64,000 bases of DNA from the NCBI GenBank assembly GCA_003586115.2, contig QVOM02000115.1, positions 7,856,799 to 7,920,798 of the forward strand. Reading direction: 5' to 3'. Position 1 is the stretch's first letter, and every line of letters starts with the position of its first letter. The notes beneath the pieces were generated by a model. That model searched no databases. It was not told where the DNA came from and worked only from the letters and a program-made list of their open reading frames with translations. The stretch comes from Salvator merianae. Taxonomy: Eukaryota > Chordata > Lepidosauria > Squamata > Teiidae. A program made the position numbers and the translations under genes. Below are positions 23,931-33,975 of this stretch, piece after piece.

Positions 23931-25480
23931 GAAAAAACCCTGACATTTCCTGGATGTTGCACCACTTTTAAGTCTGACTATCGCATGGTCAAATGAACTA
24001 GAGATAAACAAATTTGAGAATTTACCAGTGCTTTAAATTGTATCCCTGACGTACCATACAGAGGGTACAATACTGCTGAAAGGACCCTACTCATGCTTTT
24101 CTGAGATAATTGGAGTCCAATTATACGGAATTAGGATAGACTCCGAACAATTGTTACAGTTTCTTGAAAGTGAACGAGAAACAACCCTTTGTTTCTACTA
24201 TCTTGTTTTAAAACATTAACAATTAGGAATGACTATATACATGGAAAAAGAGAAATCTTGCTAAAAAAATCAATAAAAAAACTAGTCCATTAGGAGCAAG
24301 ACAAAGCCTAGCAAGATATCTAGGACCTTTAGATAACAAGGAAACCAAGAAGTGAAGTTTATCAGTAAAATCAAACATCCAGAAGCACAGTCTTGCTGAA
24401 TTTTGCAGCTTGGCATCTGCAAAGGATAGCTTCTGTTTATTTAAAATTTTGCAGTTTTTAAAGAGTATCTTTTTGCTATTTTTCACAAAATGCAAAGAAG
24501 TAACGTAAGAAATTCCTCAAATATCTGTTTGAAGAACAGTGCTTCTTAACTTGTTCCCAAATGATCTAGGAATAAGCACTAATACCAAATAGGTTTGCAA
24601 GTAAACATAAAAGGACTGTAAAGATCCTGAAAAACACAATTCCAAATTGAATTATTGAGAATCAAAATGTCAAATGCAGTTGAATATGAGAAAGTGTACA
24701 ATAATGCACACAGAAGTATAAAGTCCTAACCCACATGCAAATAAACAGACTGTGAGCTACAGAACATGTAAGCCCCTCCAAATCTCTTTTCCTCCCCACT
24801 CCATACACTGTCTGTTTTGAAGTTGCAGGGCCAACTGCCTCCAATATTAGCTTTATTACAGCTGAAAGAGGGTGGCATAAATGAAGCCATGGAGAAGAAC
24901 AGAGACTTGAGCTCTTGGCATGGCAATATAATGCAAGGTAACCACCAAATCTAAGCCATTTTGCCTGCTATGCTGGTTCTGTCTTGGTACTGCTCTATGC
25001 TGGATATTTTGGCCCACTCCTCTGCATGTCCCTTGATGTGAAGAAGATATAATAACTTAGTTCAGACTATAAAAAGGAATAGCCAGAAACAAAGGAATCC
25101 ATTCAAATTGTAATGGTATCAATCAAGAATACAGTGATGAGATTAAATGTTAGCTTCAGAGTAACAGGAGTCTTGGCATTTGCATCTTTTCTCTTATTCA
25201 TGGGTATATGACTGAGCTAAAACAATAATCAAATATTTCCTGATGAAGACGTTGAACTGCTGCTCTCCCACCAGCAAAAGCTGCTCCAGAAGGAGAAAAT
25301 TCAGCATCCAAGATAGGACACTGCAAAGATGGGAGTTCTTAGTGATAATCCAAGCAGATTATATCCAAAGTATAGGAAAACAAATCCTCCCCATTCCCAT
25401 ATCAGTGCATGCTGCCTGAGGAGAGACTACCAAGTTAGACCACTAGCTGGGAACCTAAGCATTCTTCCTAGGCTTTGACT
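23931..25480. other. Intronic DNA, nothing recognised
   Basis: About 1.5 kb of non-coding sequence. Minus frames at 24223-24495 and 24726-24926 show no family resemblance. Confidence 0.4.
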
Positions 25481-25632
25481 AACATAAGGGAGTAGTGCCT
25501 TGGGGCAGCTAGTCCAGGCACTCATACTGCTTTTCGTGTGTGCCTTTTACATTCCCTTTTTTATTGTTGTAACCTACCCTGAGACCTCTGGGTATAAGGC
25601 AGGATAAACAAGCAAATAAATAAATAAACGAA
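25481..25632 (+). mobile_element. CR1/L3-type LINE 3' end fragment
   Basis: The text TTTATTGTTGTAACCTACCC and then GGGTATAAGGCAGGATAAAC ends in an (AAATA)n-like tail at about 25612-25628. It matches the tail structure seen at 17950-18050. Only the extreme 3' end is present. Confidence 0.6.
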
Positions 25633-26289
25633 CATGCAGGATTACAAGGCAGGAGATGGACTATGTAGCCCGATATGGGTACTACCAGGAAGGTGGTGGG
25701 CCTGCATTCACTAGGGAAATATGAGCCTGTTCATAGGGGCCACATTCCACTATGGGCTGGCAATGCCCAGAATTCCAACTTCCTAACACAAGCCAACAGA
25801 GCCCCTGCCGGGTGGTAAGTCACTCAGATGTTGCTGGTCCACATGTGACTGAATGCTTTGATGTCTAAGAAAAGGCTGTTGCTTATCCAAGCAATAGTCC
25901 CAGCAGCAAACCCATGCTCTCCCGTACACGTTCCAGGCCAGAATGGCAAAGCTGATGCAGGGAGTCACAAGACTAGGGGGAAAGAGGAAGTAAATTGATT
26001 GTCCAAATCAACTGTATCATTTGCCTGACCAGACATCCTAGGCCGGCCTACACTGCATCCAACGTGCAGATAACAGAAGAGAGAGGCCCAGAAGAGGATT
26101 TGCTGCCACAATTTACTGATCTAACAGTAAGTGCGGAAACAGTTTTCCTCTGGATTCAGTTCTCCGGTGAAGTAACTGTGAAACCAAATCCATAGTCTTA
26201 AGACATGAGCAATCTCAGAGACTTCCTAACTCCCATCCTGACACATGGATGAGGCTGCATTTGGTCCTCATAGCAGCTGGGAGTGGCTA
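25633..26289. other. Intronic DNA, nothing recognised
   Basis: About 650 bp without a recognised gene or repeat. Confidence 0.4.
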
Positions 26290-27480
26290 ACCACAGAAGA
26301 GACCTTGGGGTCACAAAAATAGATCCAGTACAAAGTAGCTGTAAAAAGGATGAATACTATATTAGAAAATTCTTACTAGAAAGAAGACTGAAAATAAAAT
26401 GCCAATATTACAATGACTTTATATGAGCTGGTTGCGTAATCATACTTGGAATACTATGAATAGTTTCATAGGCAGTTTCCAGATATGGCTGAAATGCTGG
26501 CATCCTATCAGCATCCTGACAGGTTTGGCACACAGTTCAACACCACATCAGGCTGCTGCTAGTGTACTGCCCCGAAGTCAAGATTTAATATAGTGCAGGA
26601 TTTTCCACTCAATATTAAAAGTGTCAGCATCTTCTTGGACAATCTATGTACTGAGTCGGCACAGCATCAGGTTAGGCATCCCAGAACCTGCAGCATGCAT
26701 GAAAATAACAAAAGAAAAGAGGCAGTTGCAGTAAGTTCCCTGAAGTTCCATCAGATGCTCTGCCTACATAGGTAGCTGTTGACCTGTTATCTGGTAACCT
26801 CCTCTGCAGGGTAACGCTTCTTAAAACAGCTGACATTTCTCCATACCAACTATTATGTCCCTTAGATATATTTCCTTAAAATTCCATCCTACCCTCTAGG
26901 TCTCTGACTCATTTTCACAATTTGCCATAATCCCACTGCAAAGCATAGAAAACCAGTAAAAACAATTAAATGTCGCTTTGGTTTTCAAATCCTAAAAACA
27001 ATATAGAAGGCTTAGAAAAAATTCAGAAAAGAATAATTAAAATAATCAAAGGGCTAAAACACCTTCATAGGAGTTATAGCATTTGTGATTTTTATTTTTT
27101 TTAAGAGAATAAGAGGAATATAACAGATATATAACTATGCTTGGAATGGAGAAGATGGATGACATTTTTTCCTCCTCCTTGAAAAATAGATGGGTCATTC
27201 ATCAAAACTAAATGTTTGAAGAGTAAAGACAAAGAGAAGGAAGCATTGCTTTACACAGCACTCAACTGAACTATAGTAACTGCAGCCACAACGTGATATT
27301 CACCAGCTTGAATGGCTTTAAAACAAAATTAGATAAAGTAATAGAGGTCAGAGCTGTCAATAGCTATTGATCTTGAGGGCTGTGTACTACTTCCCACTAT
27401 GGGAGATGGCATGCCAGATTGCTGAGGACCATCCAGGAAGAATGTTAAGGCAATCATTCAGTAGAGTATTTCTCATCAGC
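26290..27480 (+). repeat. Dispersed repeat derived from a non-LTR RT C-terminal region, copy 2
   Basis: The plus strand near 27005-27075 reads LEKIQKRIIKIIKGLKHLH, matching the tail block LEKVQRRATKMIRGLEHL of LINE-type reverse transcriptases. The downstream text to 27480 parallels copy 1 at 16700-17080. A first part lies at 26290-26465, and 26470-26990 between them may be an insertion. It is inactive. Confidence 0.5.
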
Positions 27481-27512
27481 ACAATCTGGATGCCTTGGCA
27501 AAAAGTAACATA

Positions 27513-27950
27513 TTAGGGATGTGCAAGAACCAGTTCTGCCCTGTTTAGTTCAATGCAAACTGAACCTCAGTGCTGCTGGTTCTGATTATAACCTGAACCA
27601 GGCAGGCAGCTCATAAAAAACACCTCTCCTTGCACTTGCAAGCTCCTCTTTTCCCTCATGCCCACCGCTTTTCCCACTTCTCATGTTGTACCACAGCCTC
27701 CCCTTCTCCTTTCATTCCTTCAGACTCCCCCTTTTCTCTTTACACTCATATGGACCACATCTACTTTGGCTTCCTAGAAGACCTTAAATGTGACCAATGG
27801 CATGGGGATGTGCATGCCTGCTGGGAAGATCCCTAATCCTCCATTCTGAAAGGCCTAGTCCATGGTGAAGTGCAATGACCAACATTTGGAAGAACCATAC
27901 AGTTAAGTACATGGCAGCAACACTGCTAGCAGGTAGGTAACGTGAGTAAG
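27513..27950 (+). repeat. Dispersed repeat starting TAGGGATGTGC, copy 1
   Basis: It begins TTAGGGATGTGCAAGAACCA, a start I associate with a common squamate repeat. It shares blocks with 43880-44365: GAACCAGTTC, then ACCTTRAATGTGACCARTKGCAT and AGCAGGTAGGT. No coding sequence is apparent. Confidence 0.5.
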
Positions 27951-28240
27951 CCATGGGTATAGGGAAAAAAGGGGAAAATCACGGACACGAGAAAACGGAG
28001 AGGCTACAGCACAAGAGGAGGAAGAGAGGTTGTAGCCATAAGAGATGGGGAGTCTGTGGCACAAGAGGAAGAAGGAAAAATTTCAAGGTGAACAAACTCT
28101 TCACCTGGAAACCTCTCATTTTGGCTCACTATCAGACTGAACCCCAAAATTTCAGCAGTTATTAATGTTCCAGAAATATTAGAGTCTGTTGGCAACAACC
28201 CATGCTCTGACAAACTCATATTTTGGGCTCTTCAATGCAC
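27951..28240. other. Purine-rich intronic DNA
   Basis: A purine-rich, GAGG-type low-complexity stretch (about 27960-28085) followed by unique-looking DNA. Open frames on both strands are attributed to its composition. Confidence 0.4.
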
Positions 28241-28259
28241 TTTACATAGCACTATGTCA

Positions 28260-28640
28260 GATTTAAGTATATGCTAAGGTTTCGGCTACGCGAGCCACTG
28301 ATGGGGGCAACTCGCTGCCAGCAAGAATTACTATCAGTGTTAACCTTCCTGAGTCTAGGCAGCAATACGTCACTCTTTCAAGTAAAAAAAGTAACTTTAT
28401 TCAGATTCATACAGATCAAGAAGAAGGCAGCTGAACTTTGCTGAAAATGAAACAAAACATAAAGCATCCCCAAAATATACTCTAAACAATCATTCCCCCT
28501 CCCCCCCCCGTGATCAAAACGGTGGGAAAGTGTGTTATCTATCTCATACCTAAGTAACAGAATAACAATCCCAGCAGTTGACTGTCCTTGAAATGTGCGC
28601 CATTTACCCACCATTAGCACATCACAGAACTTCCTCAATT
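28260..28640 (-). repeat. Candidate retroviral-type LTR remnant, antisense
   Basis: On the minus strand a canonical AATAAA is followed by GTTACTTTTTTTACTTG (28380-28402) and then a stretch to about 28260 with no coding. This resembles the R/U5 region of a vertebrate LTR. The upstream part holds an 86-codon open frame of no recognised family and a G-run. No TG/CA ends, primer-binding site or paired LTR was identified, so this is only a suggestion. Confidence 0.25.
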
Positions 28641-29194
28641 CTCCACCACTACTCCCCCTTCCCTGCAGTGTCCAGATGGCTCATCAGGTTACAACGACCT
28701 AAAACCTGCAATTATAGTAACAACTACCTAAAGCCTACAATTACAGTTCCAACGTGACTGACAATCAGTTTGTGGGTAGGATTGCCCCCCACACACACTG
28801 CAAAGGTTCTAAAGCTCAAGGCTGCTGGAACCAATCTGGGGGTGGAATGCTATTCACATGACCCCCGCCCCCCCAAAAACCCAACTGATATCAGACTGAT
28901 GTAATGAAATGAATATTGGTACACAGTCAATGCCTTGGAAGAGACCACACTAATAGACATTCATGCATCTGGAGAAGAGTTAAGCAACATCTTAAATCTA
29001 TCTAGTGAGAAAGGAGCAGCAGCACTGCCATGGGATTCCCAAAAGGATTTCTTCCCATCCCAGTGCTCTCTGTGGGAACAAAATTACCTGGACAAGTCTT
29101 CTCACTGGCCTAGGCACTGATATAGCCTTGGGTGAGGGCCTTAGTAAACCAGCAGTTCCTCATGATCCAGTATTATTTGCTCTGTAAACTATTC

Positions 29195-30505
29195 TGAACT
29201 TGAGGTTCAATATTATTATGATTTATACTCCACTCTATACCTCAAGGTCTCAGGATACATTACAACATTACAAAGAATAAAGTTAAAATACACTTAAATA
29301 ATAAAAAAAATAATTTCAAATTATAGCGCCAAGGAGGGAAGAATTTAACTTAACTATAGGCTTGAACAAAGAGGTACATCTTCACCAAATGTCTAAAAGT
29401 ATACAGTGAAGTCCCTGACACACATCAAAGGGTAAGCTGTTCCACCATCTGGGAGCTACCAATGAGAAAGCTCTCTCACATGTCCCCATCCCTTTAACTT
29501 CTGACGGTAGTGGCACAGCCAAATGGGCTTGACTAGCAGATCTTACGGAACAGGCAGATCTATAGGGGAAGAGGAGTTCCTTTAGATACTGGGGGGGCAA
29601 GGCATTTAGGGCATTAAGGGCTAACACCTTGAATCAGCCAACTGGCAATCACTGCAGTTCTTTTATGCCCATTAGTTAACAATCTTGCTGCATATTCTGC
29701 ACCAGCTGTAGCTTCTGAACAGTCTTCAAGACTAGCATTTTACAATAGTCCAGTCTGGAAGTCACCAGGGCACGGATCACTGCGACCAAACTATACTGGT
29801 TCTATCCAGAAATGGCCACAGTTGGAAGTAGGCACTCCTGAACAACATGTCAGTGAAGAGTCCAGGAACATTCCCAGTTTTGCACTTGTTCCTTCCAATT
29901 AAGTACAACCCCATCAGTAACAGGACCTCTCCCTACTTCATGGACCCCAAACCCTTCATGGATCTCAAACCCTGCAGCACACAGCACCGCTCTCATCTGG
30001 ATTCAGCTTCAGTTTACTGGCCCCTATCCAGCCCATTAATGTCTCCAAGTGCCTGGCAAGCACGCCAGGCACCTCTCCTCATTCAGATGGAATGGAGAGA
30101 TAGTGTTGAGTATCACCTACACATGGATGGCACTCATTCCAGATCTCCTGATGATTTTTCCCAGCGGCTTTGTATAATGTTAAAGAGCATGGGAGATAAT
30201 ATCGATTCACGGGAACTCCACAAATTAGTTCTCATGATGCTGAGAAAGAAACTCCCACAACTTCTCTCTGGTGCTGGCCTTGGAAACAGGAGCAGAACCA
30301 TCACACTGAGGTGCCTTCATCTCTCAAATACTGTAGCCTTTCCAGGATATCATGACCGATGATATCAAAAGCTACTGAGAGATCAAGGATAACCAGCAGG
30401 GTGGCATTTCCCCATCTCTCTTTCGGAGAAGGTCATCAACCAGGGTGATCAAAATGGTTCCACTGCCACATAACCTGGTCTGAAGCCATTCTGGAATGGA
30501 TCTAG
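29195..30505 (-). mobile_element. CR1-type LINE, reverse transcriptase domain to 3' end, antisense
   Basis: The minus strand carries ordered RT blocks: LLVILDLSVAFDIIGHDILE (about 30350-30410; normal LLVLLDLSAAFDTIDH), SRESILSPMLFNI (about 30160-30215; normal GSVLSPMLFN), VGDTQHYLS (about 30090-30120; normal ADDTQLYLS, with the first Asp replaced) and ERAFSLVAPRWWNSLP (about 29415-29465). The 3' end with SGVYKS-type text lies near 29215-29260. The missing catalytic residue, frameshifts and stops show it is dead. The plus frame 29847-30362 is a shadow of this element. It is joined directly to the MITE at 30506. Confidence 0.8.
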
Positions 30506-30720
30506 ATAATCAGCTCCCTCTCTGTACATGCACAGCGATGCTGTGTACACAAGTGCAATGAGGATCTGCCCATGGAGATGACGACAATGCTGGCAACTGC
30601 ACTTCTAGCAAAGGTGAGCTTCCTGAACCTTTTCAACGGGGCTCACTTACTTATAAGTTACTGCAAGTGCCAGCGAGAGACCAGGATTGTTGGGTGAAGC
30701 ACCTGATAGTCCTGAGCCTC
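30506..30720. mobile_element. 370-bp inverted-repeat MITE family, copy B (left-truncated)
   Basis: The right end reads CCAGGATTGTTGGGTGAAGC and then GATAGTCCTGAGCCTC (ending 30720), matching the right end of copy A at 22886-23250. The body (CCATGGAGATGACGACAATG, then AAAGGTGAGCTTCC) aligns with copy A over about 200 bp. The matching left end is absent. The family is non-coding. Confidence 0.65.
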
Positions 30721-32121
30721 TGACAGCAGTTTGTGTCTCTATAATTATACCATAGAGAAGTGCAAACTCTTCTTTGTATACTGAAGTCCACTAGATAGAT
30801 TCCAAGTATGCAACAACTTTATGCATAGAGGTGTTGAATTTCCCAAGCTATTATGGCTGCCACTCCCCCCCCAACACACACTCTGCAACTTCACTGGATG
30901 AAGCAGATGTTGACTGCTTAGCTGAAGACAAGGCTATAAAATTTCTACGGTGTTCTCTGACGTTGGCACCATGAATATACAAATCCCTGTTGCTCTATAC
31001 CCTGCAGGAGAGGTTCTTAAAGTAGGGTCAATGGAATTACTAAGAGGTTTATCATTTTTATTATTTCAGTGAAAATTATTTGTGCTATTCCTTTTACCTC
31101 ATTTTTTTTCTTTGATGTGAACATATATCTATACAGCAATATTTAGGCTCCCAGGGAGTCACTACATAAAAAAAAATTCAGAATCCCTATTTATTTCCAG
31201 GCTCAGGAAGATATGAATCCATAAGCAAACAGATACAAGGTAAGTATTGTCTCCACTTACAAAGGATAAGAAGGTTCACTTCAACCATGTAACTTGTAAA
31301 CTTTTAACTATTCTGAACATTAATTCACACAATAAATTAGCTTTGATGCTCGCCACACATAAAAGACATATTCAAAGCTGGGAAAAAACCCTCCTTTTCC
31401 TGTGCTCTATAGTTGTACCATGACAAATACAAGAAAAAATATAGCTATACTTTTAAGACTACAATCCCCTTTTTTCTTAAATGGTGAGCTCTCACTTATA
31501 AGAATTTATAGAAGTTTTACATTACAAGCATGGCCACATTAAGGTGAGGCATGCCTGGACATGTTGTTTAAAAACTTTCCTTCCTTGGACTCTCTTCAGA
31601 AACTTGGGTTTCCCTCTAGCATTTCCCTCTGCTCTCCAGACCACCGCCTTCCCAATCAGAGCCCCAGACAGATATCCGAGAACGGACTGCAGCCCACATA
31701 AATGACAGAGAGAGGTCATTCAAACTGCTTCAGAGCAACAGGACTGGAGAAGGAAACACTAACACTAGTTGAAGCTCTAATAACGCGCAGCACATGGCTC
31801 ATTCCTCCCAAATAGAGGTCTAGGGATTGAAAAAGAGCCGGAAGCGACCAAGCTCTTCTCCACCTCTGATCAGGCCATGGGGCGACTCGACGGCCCTGCA
31901 GCAAGGCGAAGACAGAGACTTTCCGATCTGCTGCAGCCTTACTTAAGGCAGCCAAGGGCTGAGGGCTTTGAGGGAGATGCTACTCTGCCATCTCAAGTTC
32001 CTAAGCTGGACAAGCGATCTTGCAGTGCACGCTCCCCACCACCACCACCATCTCCTCAGAGCTCCCCACTTAAAGGTCTCGAGCTGTTCCTCCTCCTCCT
32101 CCTCCCTTCCCACCCTCTCAC
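30721..32121 (-). other. FAM117B: FAM117B intron 1, promoter-proximal part
   Basis: This is the 5' part of the intron that starts at the exon 1 donor (GT at plus 32120-32121, minus GTGAGAGG). No repeat was recognised. The open frame continuing past the donor to 31943 is read-through and should not be counted as protein. Sequence up to about 31860 is moderately GC-rich, as expected at the edge of a CpG island. Confidence 0.7.
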
Positions 32122-32857
32122 CTTTGCACACGGGCGAGCTTGGGCTTTTCCTCTCCGGGGAGGCCCTACTTTGCTCCGGGGACCGCCGCCTCTGACGATG
32201 CCGGATTCTTCCCCCGGAGGACGAGGAGGAGGAAGAGGAGCAGGCGCTGCTTTCGGGCACTGGTGGCGACACCGGCGAAGAGCACGGCGAGGGGCTCGAG
32301 CCCGGCAATGGCGGTGGCGGCGGCGGCGGCGGCAGCTGGTGCAGGCGAGGGGGGCTTCCGCGCGCCCCTGCCCCTCCCCCGCCGCTAGAGCGTGTGGGGC
32401 TGCCGCGCGTGGAAGACGACGGGGACGACGACGACGGGCCGGTGGTCGTGCCGGCGCAGCAGGCGCTGCCCGTTACTCCCACGGGAGTTTGCGTGGCGAC
32501 CGCAGGGCCGCTGCTGCCGCCGTTGTTGGCAGGGACGGCGGCGGTGTGGCCGCCACGCGCGCCGCCGCCGTTGGCTAGCGCGGCGGCGGCAGCGGGTCGC
32601 GTGGGGCTGGCGGTGCGCGAGGAAGGAGGCGGCGCTGCCGCCGCCGCGCGTGGAATGCCTCCACCACCCCTCGTAGGGCTGCTGTGCTGCTTGAGCTGGA
32701 AAGGCACCGTCGCCCGCATGGGCTGCAGGCGGCTGTTGGTGCTGGCGGCCCCGCCTGCTCCGGCTCCAGCCGCCGCCGCCGCCACGGCTCCCCCTCCCCC
32801 CAGGGAGGCGGCAGGGGTGGGAGAGCCGCTCCGCCTCACGCGAGGGTGAGAAGCCAT
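32122..32857 (-). CDS. FAM117B: FAM117B, first coding exon (partial gene)
   Basis: Encodes residues 1-245 plus one base of the next codon. FAM117B is a largely disordered Ser/Pro-rich vertebrate protein of poorly known biochemical function (older name ALS2CR13). Recognition rests on the N-terminus RVRRSGSPTPA (6-16), SRLQPMRATVPFQLKQ (42-57), and the exon end with RRRSPEQSRASPERKSP (about 223-239) and PVCK (242-245), which follow the human protein from memory. Homopolymers include Pro8 (176-183), Ser8 (207-214) and several Ala runs. The ATG has A at -3 and G at +4, and an in-frame TGA lies 27 bases upstream (32882-32884), so it is the first in-frame start. The exon ends at donor CAAAG|GTGAGAGG in phase 1, as in mammals. 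Later exons were not found and probably lie left of the window. Confidence 0.93.
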
Positions 32858-33135
32858 CCTCCTCCTCGTGTCTAGGGCAAATCAAGACTAGTATGGAAGG
32901 CAACAAGCAAGCAAAAGAAGAACACCGCCGACTCCCCTCCCCCTCGTTCGCCTTCCCTTCCCTTAGCAACGTTCCGTAGCACAAGGGAAGAAGAAGAAGA
33001 CGCTCCCGCCAGCCGCCTCCTCTCTCTCCGATGCGACCGCTCCGGCGGCCGCCTCATCAACAATAGTGGCCGCATAGTTGTCTCCGATTGGAGGCGCATC
33101 GACTCCGTTCCTGCCGCTACAGCGCTCTGATTGGC
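32858..33135 (-). promoter_or_regulatory. FAM117B: FAM117B 5' UTR and core promoter in a CpG island
   Basis: CpG density is high from about 32130 to 33260. On the minus strand there are two CCAAT boxes (complement of ATTGG at 33087-33091 and 33130-33134, the latter in CAGCCAATCAGA), and a GC box (GGGGCGGGGC) lies just upstream (33144-33155). No TATA box is seen, which fits a dispersed CpG-island promoter driven by NF-Y and Sp-type factors. The start site is inferred to be below about 33080. Two upstream ATGs may be transcribed: one opens a 75-codon frame (33099-32872) ending 14 bases before the main ATG, and the other (32984) overlaps the main start in another frame. Confidence 0.7.
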
Positions 33136-33575
33136 TGAGGCGGTGGGGCGGGGCCCTTGGGCCTAAAGGGGAAGCGCAGGACCAGGACTGAGTGACAGCG
33201 GGAGGGCTCGCCGCCCGGCTGCTTTCAAGGGAGGTGGAGGAAGCGCGAGGTCGAGACGGGGGTGGCTTCTTGGAGTGATGCTTGTGTGGCTTCCCTTGCA
33301 AGGGCGTAAGAAATTAGGTAATGATGTTGCTTGCGAGGCAGGGCTCAGGACCCTGGAGTTTCCCAGCATCCCCATTCTGTTTATTTAGGTGAATGAGATC
33401 ATCTGCTCAATAGCGACTCCTTGATGATGGTAATTTGTTGTGCAATAGTCATTATGTGTATTTTCTTACATGTTTATCTTTTTTTCCTTTCTTAAACCAC
33501 GCAGGATTCCCAGACCTCCTATCCGTATTAAACTTGGACCAATTTACCTTTACAAGGTGGTAAAAGCCTCATGTG
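33136..33575. other. Upstream edge of the CpG island and flanking DNA
   Basis: The CpG-rich sequence with the GC box (33144-33155) fades by about 33260 into ordinary DNA. No divergent gene was recognised on the plus strand, so this does not look like a bidirectional promoter. One half of the SINE target duplication sits at 33562-33575. Confidence 0.5.
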
Positions 33576-33757
33576 ATTGTAACCTGGTGGTAGAGCAAAC
33601 TGCCCAGAAAGCACAGAAAATTGCTGGTTCGATCCCCAGCCTCTCCTGGAAGTAGGCGATAGCAAATCCCTTCTGTATCTCTGCCAAGAAAGCTGCATTG
33701 AATTGCCAGTGCAGTCAAACTGGAGCTGGTCACCACTCGGTGGTACCCAGCAACAAC
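33576..33757 (+). mobile_element. tRNA-derived SINE with 14-bp target-site duplication
   Basis: The head is tRNA-like, with an A-box-like CTGGTGGTAGAGC and a B-box GGTTCGATCCC (33626-33636). The body is tRNA-unrelated (AAGTAGGCGATAGCAAATCC, CTCTGCCAAGAAAGC) and ends CACTCGGTGGTACCCAGCAACAACA. The perfect direct repeat AAAAGCCTCATGTG at 33562-33575 and 33758-33771 is the target-site duplication, so the boundaries are secure. Related copies lie at 41145-41310 and 42838-43030. The body tail resembles the 3' end of L2/CR1-type LINEs, which would supply the enzymes. It is not a functional tRNA gene. Confidence 0.85.
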
Positions 33758-33904
33758 AAAAGCCTCATGTGTCCTGGTACTGTGTAACAACTTCCACTTG
33801 GAAGGGCCGTAACTCTATGATAATGTAAATGTTTTGCGCATAAGAATCTTCTTGGCATCATCAGATAGTCCTAGAAATGGCTTCTGTCTATAACCCTGCA
33901 GAGC

Positions 33905-33975
33905 AATTGCCTGTTGGTGTAGATCATACTGACAGATGGACAGAACAGCGGTCTGTTTCATGTATAAGCCAGCTT
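33905..33975 (+). mobile_element. Sauria-type SINE tail fragment
   Basis: The text GGTGTAGATCATACTGACAG, then ATGGACAGAACAGCGGTCTG and ATAAGCCAGCTTCCT follows the 3' half of the squamate Sauria SINE (normal: TAGATGGACCAATGGTCTGA, TATAAGGCAGCTTCCT). Only about 70 bp remain. It supports a squamate origin. Confidence 0.6.

Noticed and set aside
29847..30362. 171-codon plus-strand frame
   Set aside because: It lies opposite ordered reverse-transcriptase motifs of an antisense CR1-type LINE.
1..32000. Search for FAM117B exon 2 and later exons
   Set aside because: No minus-strand block resembling the next conserved segments with splice sites was recognised by eye, so the region is treated as intron 1. 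A short exon could still have been missed.
31943..32121. Extension of the FAM117B reading frame past the exon 1 donor
   Set aside because: The GTGAGAGG donor follows the conserved PVCK motif in the expected phase. The downstream poly-Glu and poly-Trp text is intron read-through.
31877..32849. Plus-strand frames of 233 and 151 codons opposite FAM117B exon 1
   Set aside because: These are shadows of the minus-strand exon and its CpG island. The minus frame matches a known family and the plus ones do not.
33576..33650. tRNA gene
   Set aside because: It has A- and B-box-like sequence, but it continues into a SINE body with a CAA tail and target duplication, and has no tRNA fold downstream of the B box.
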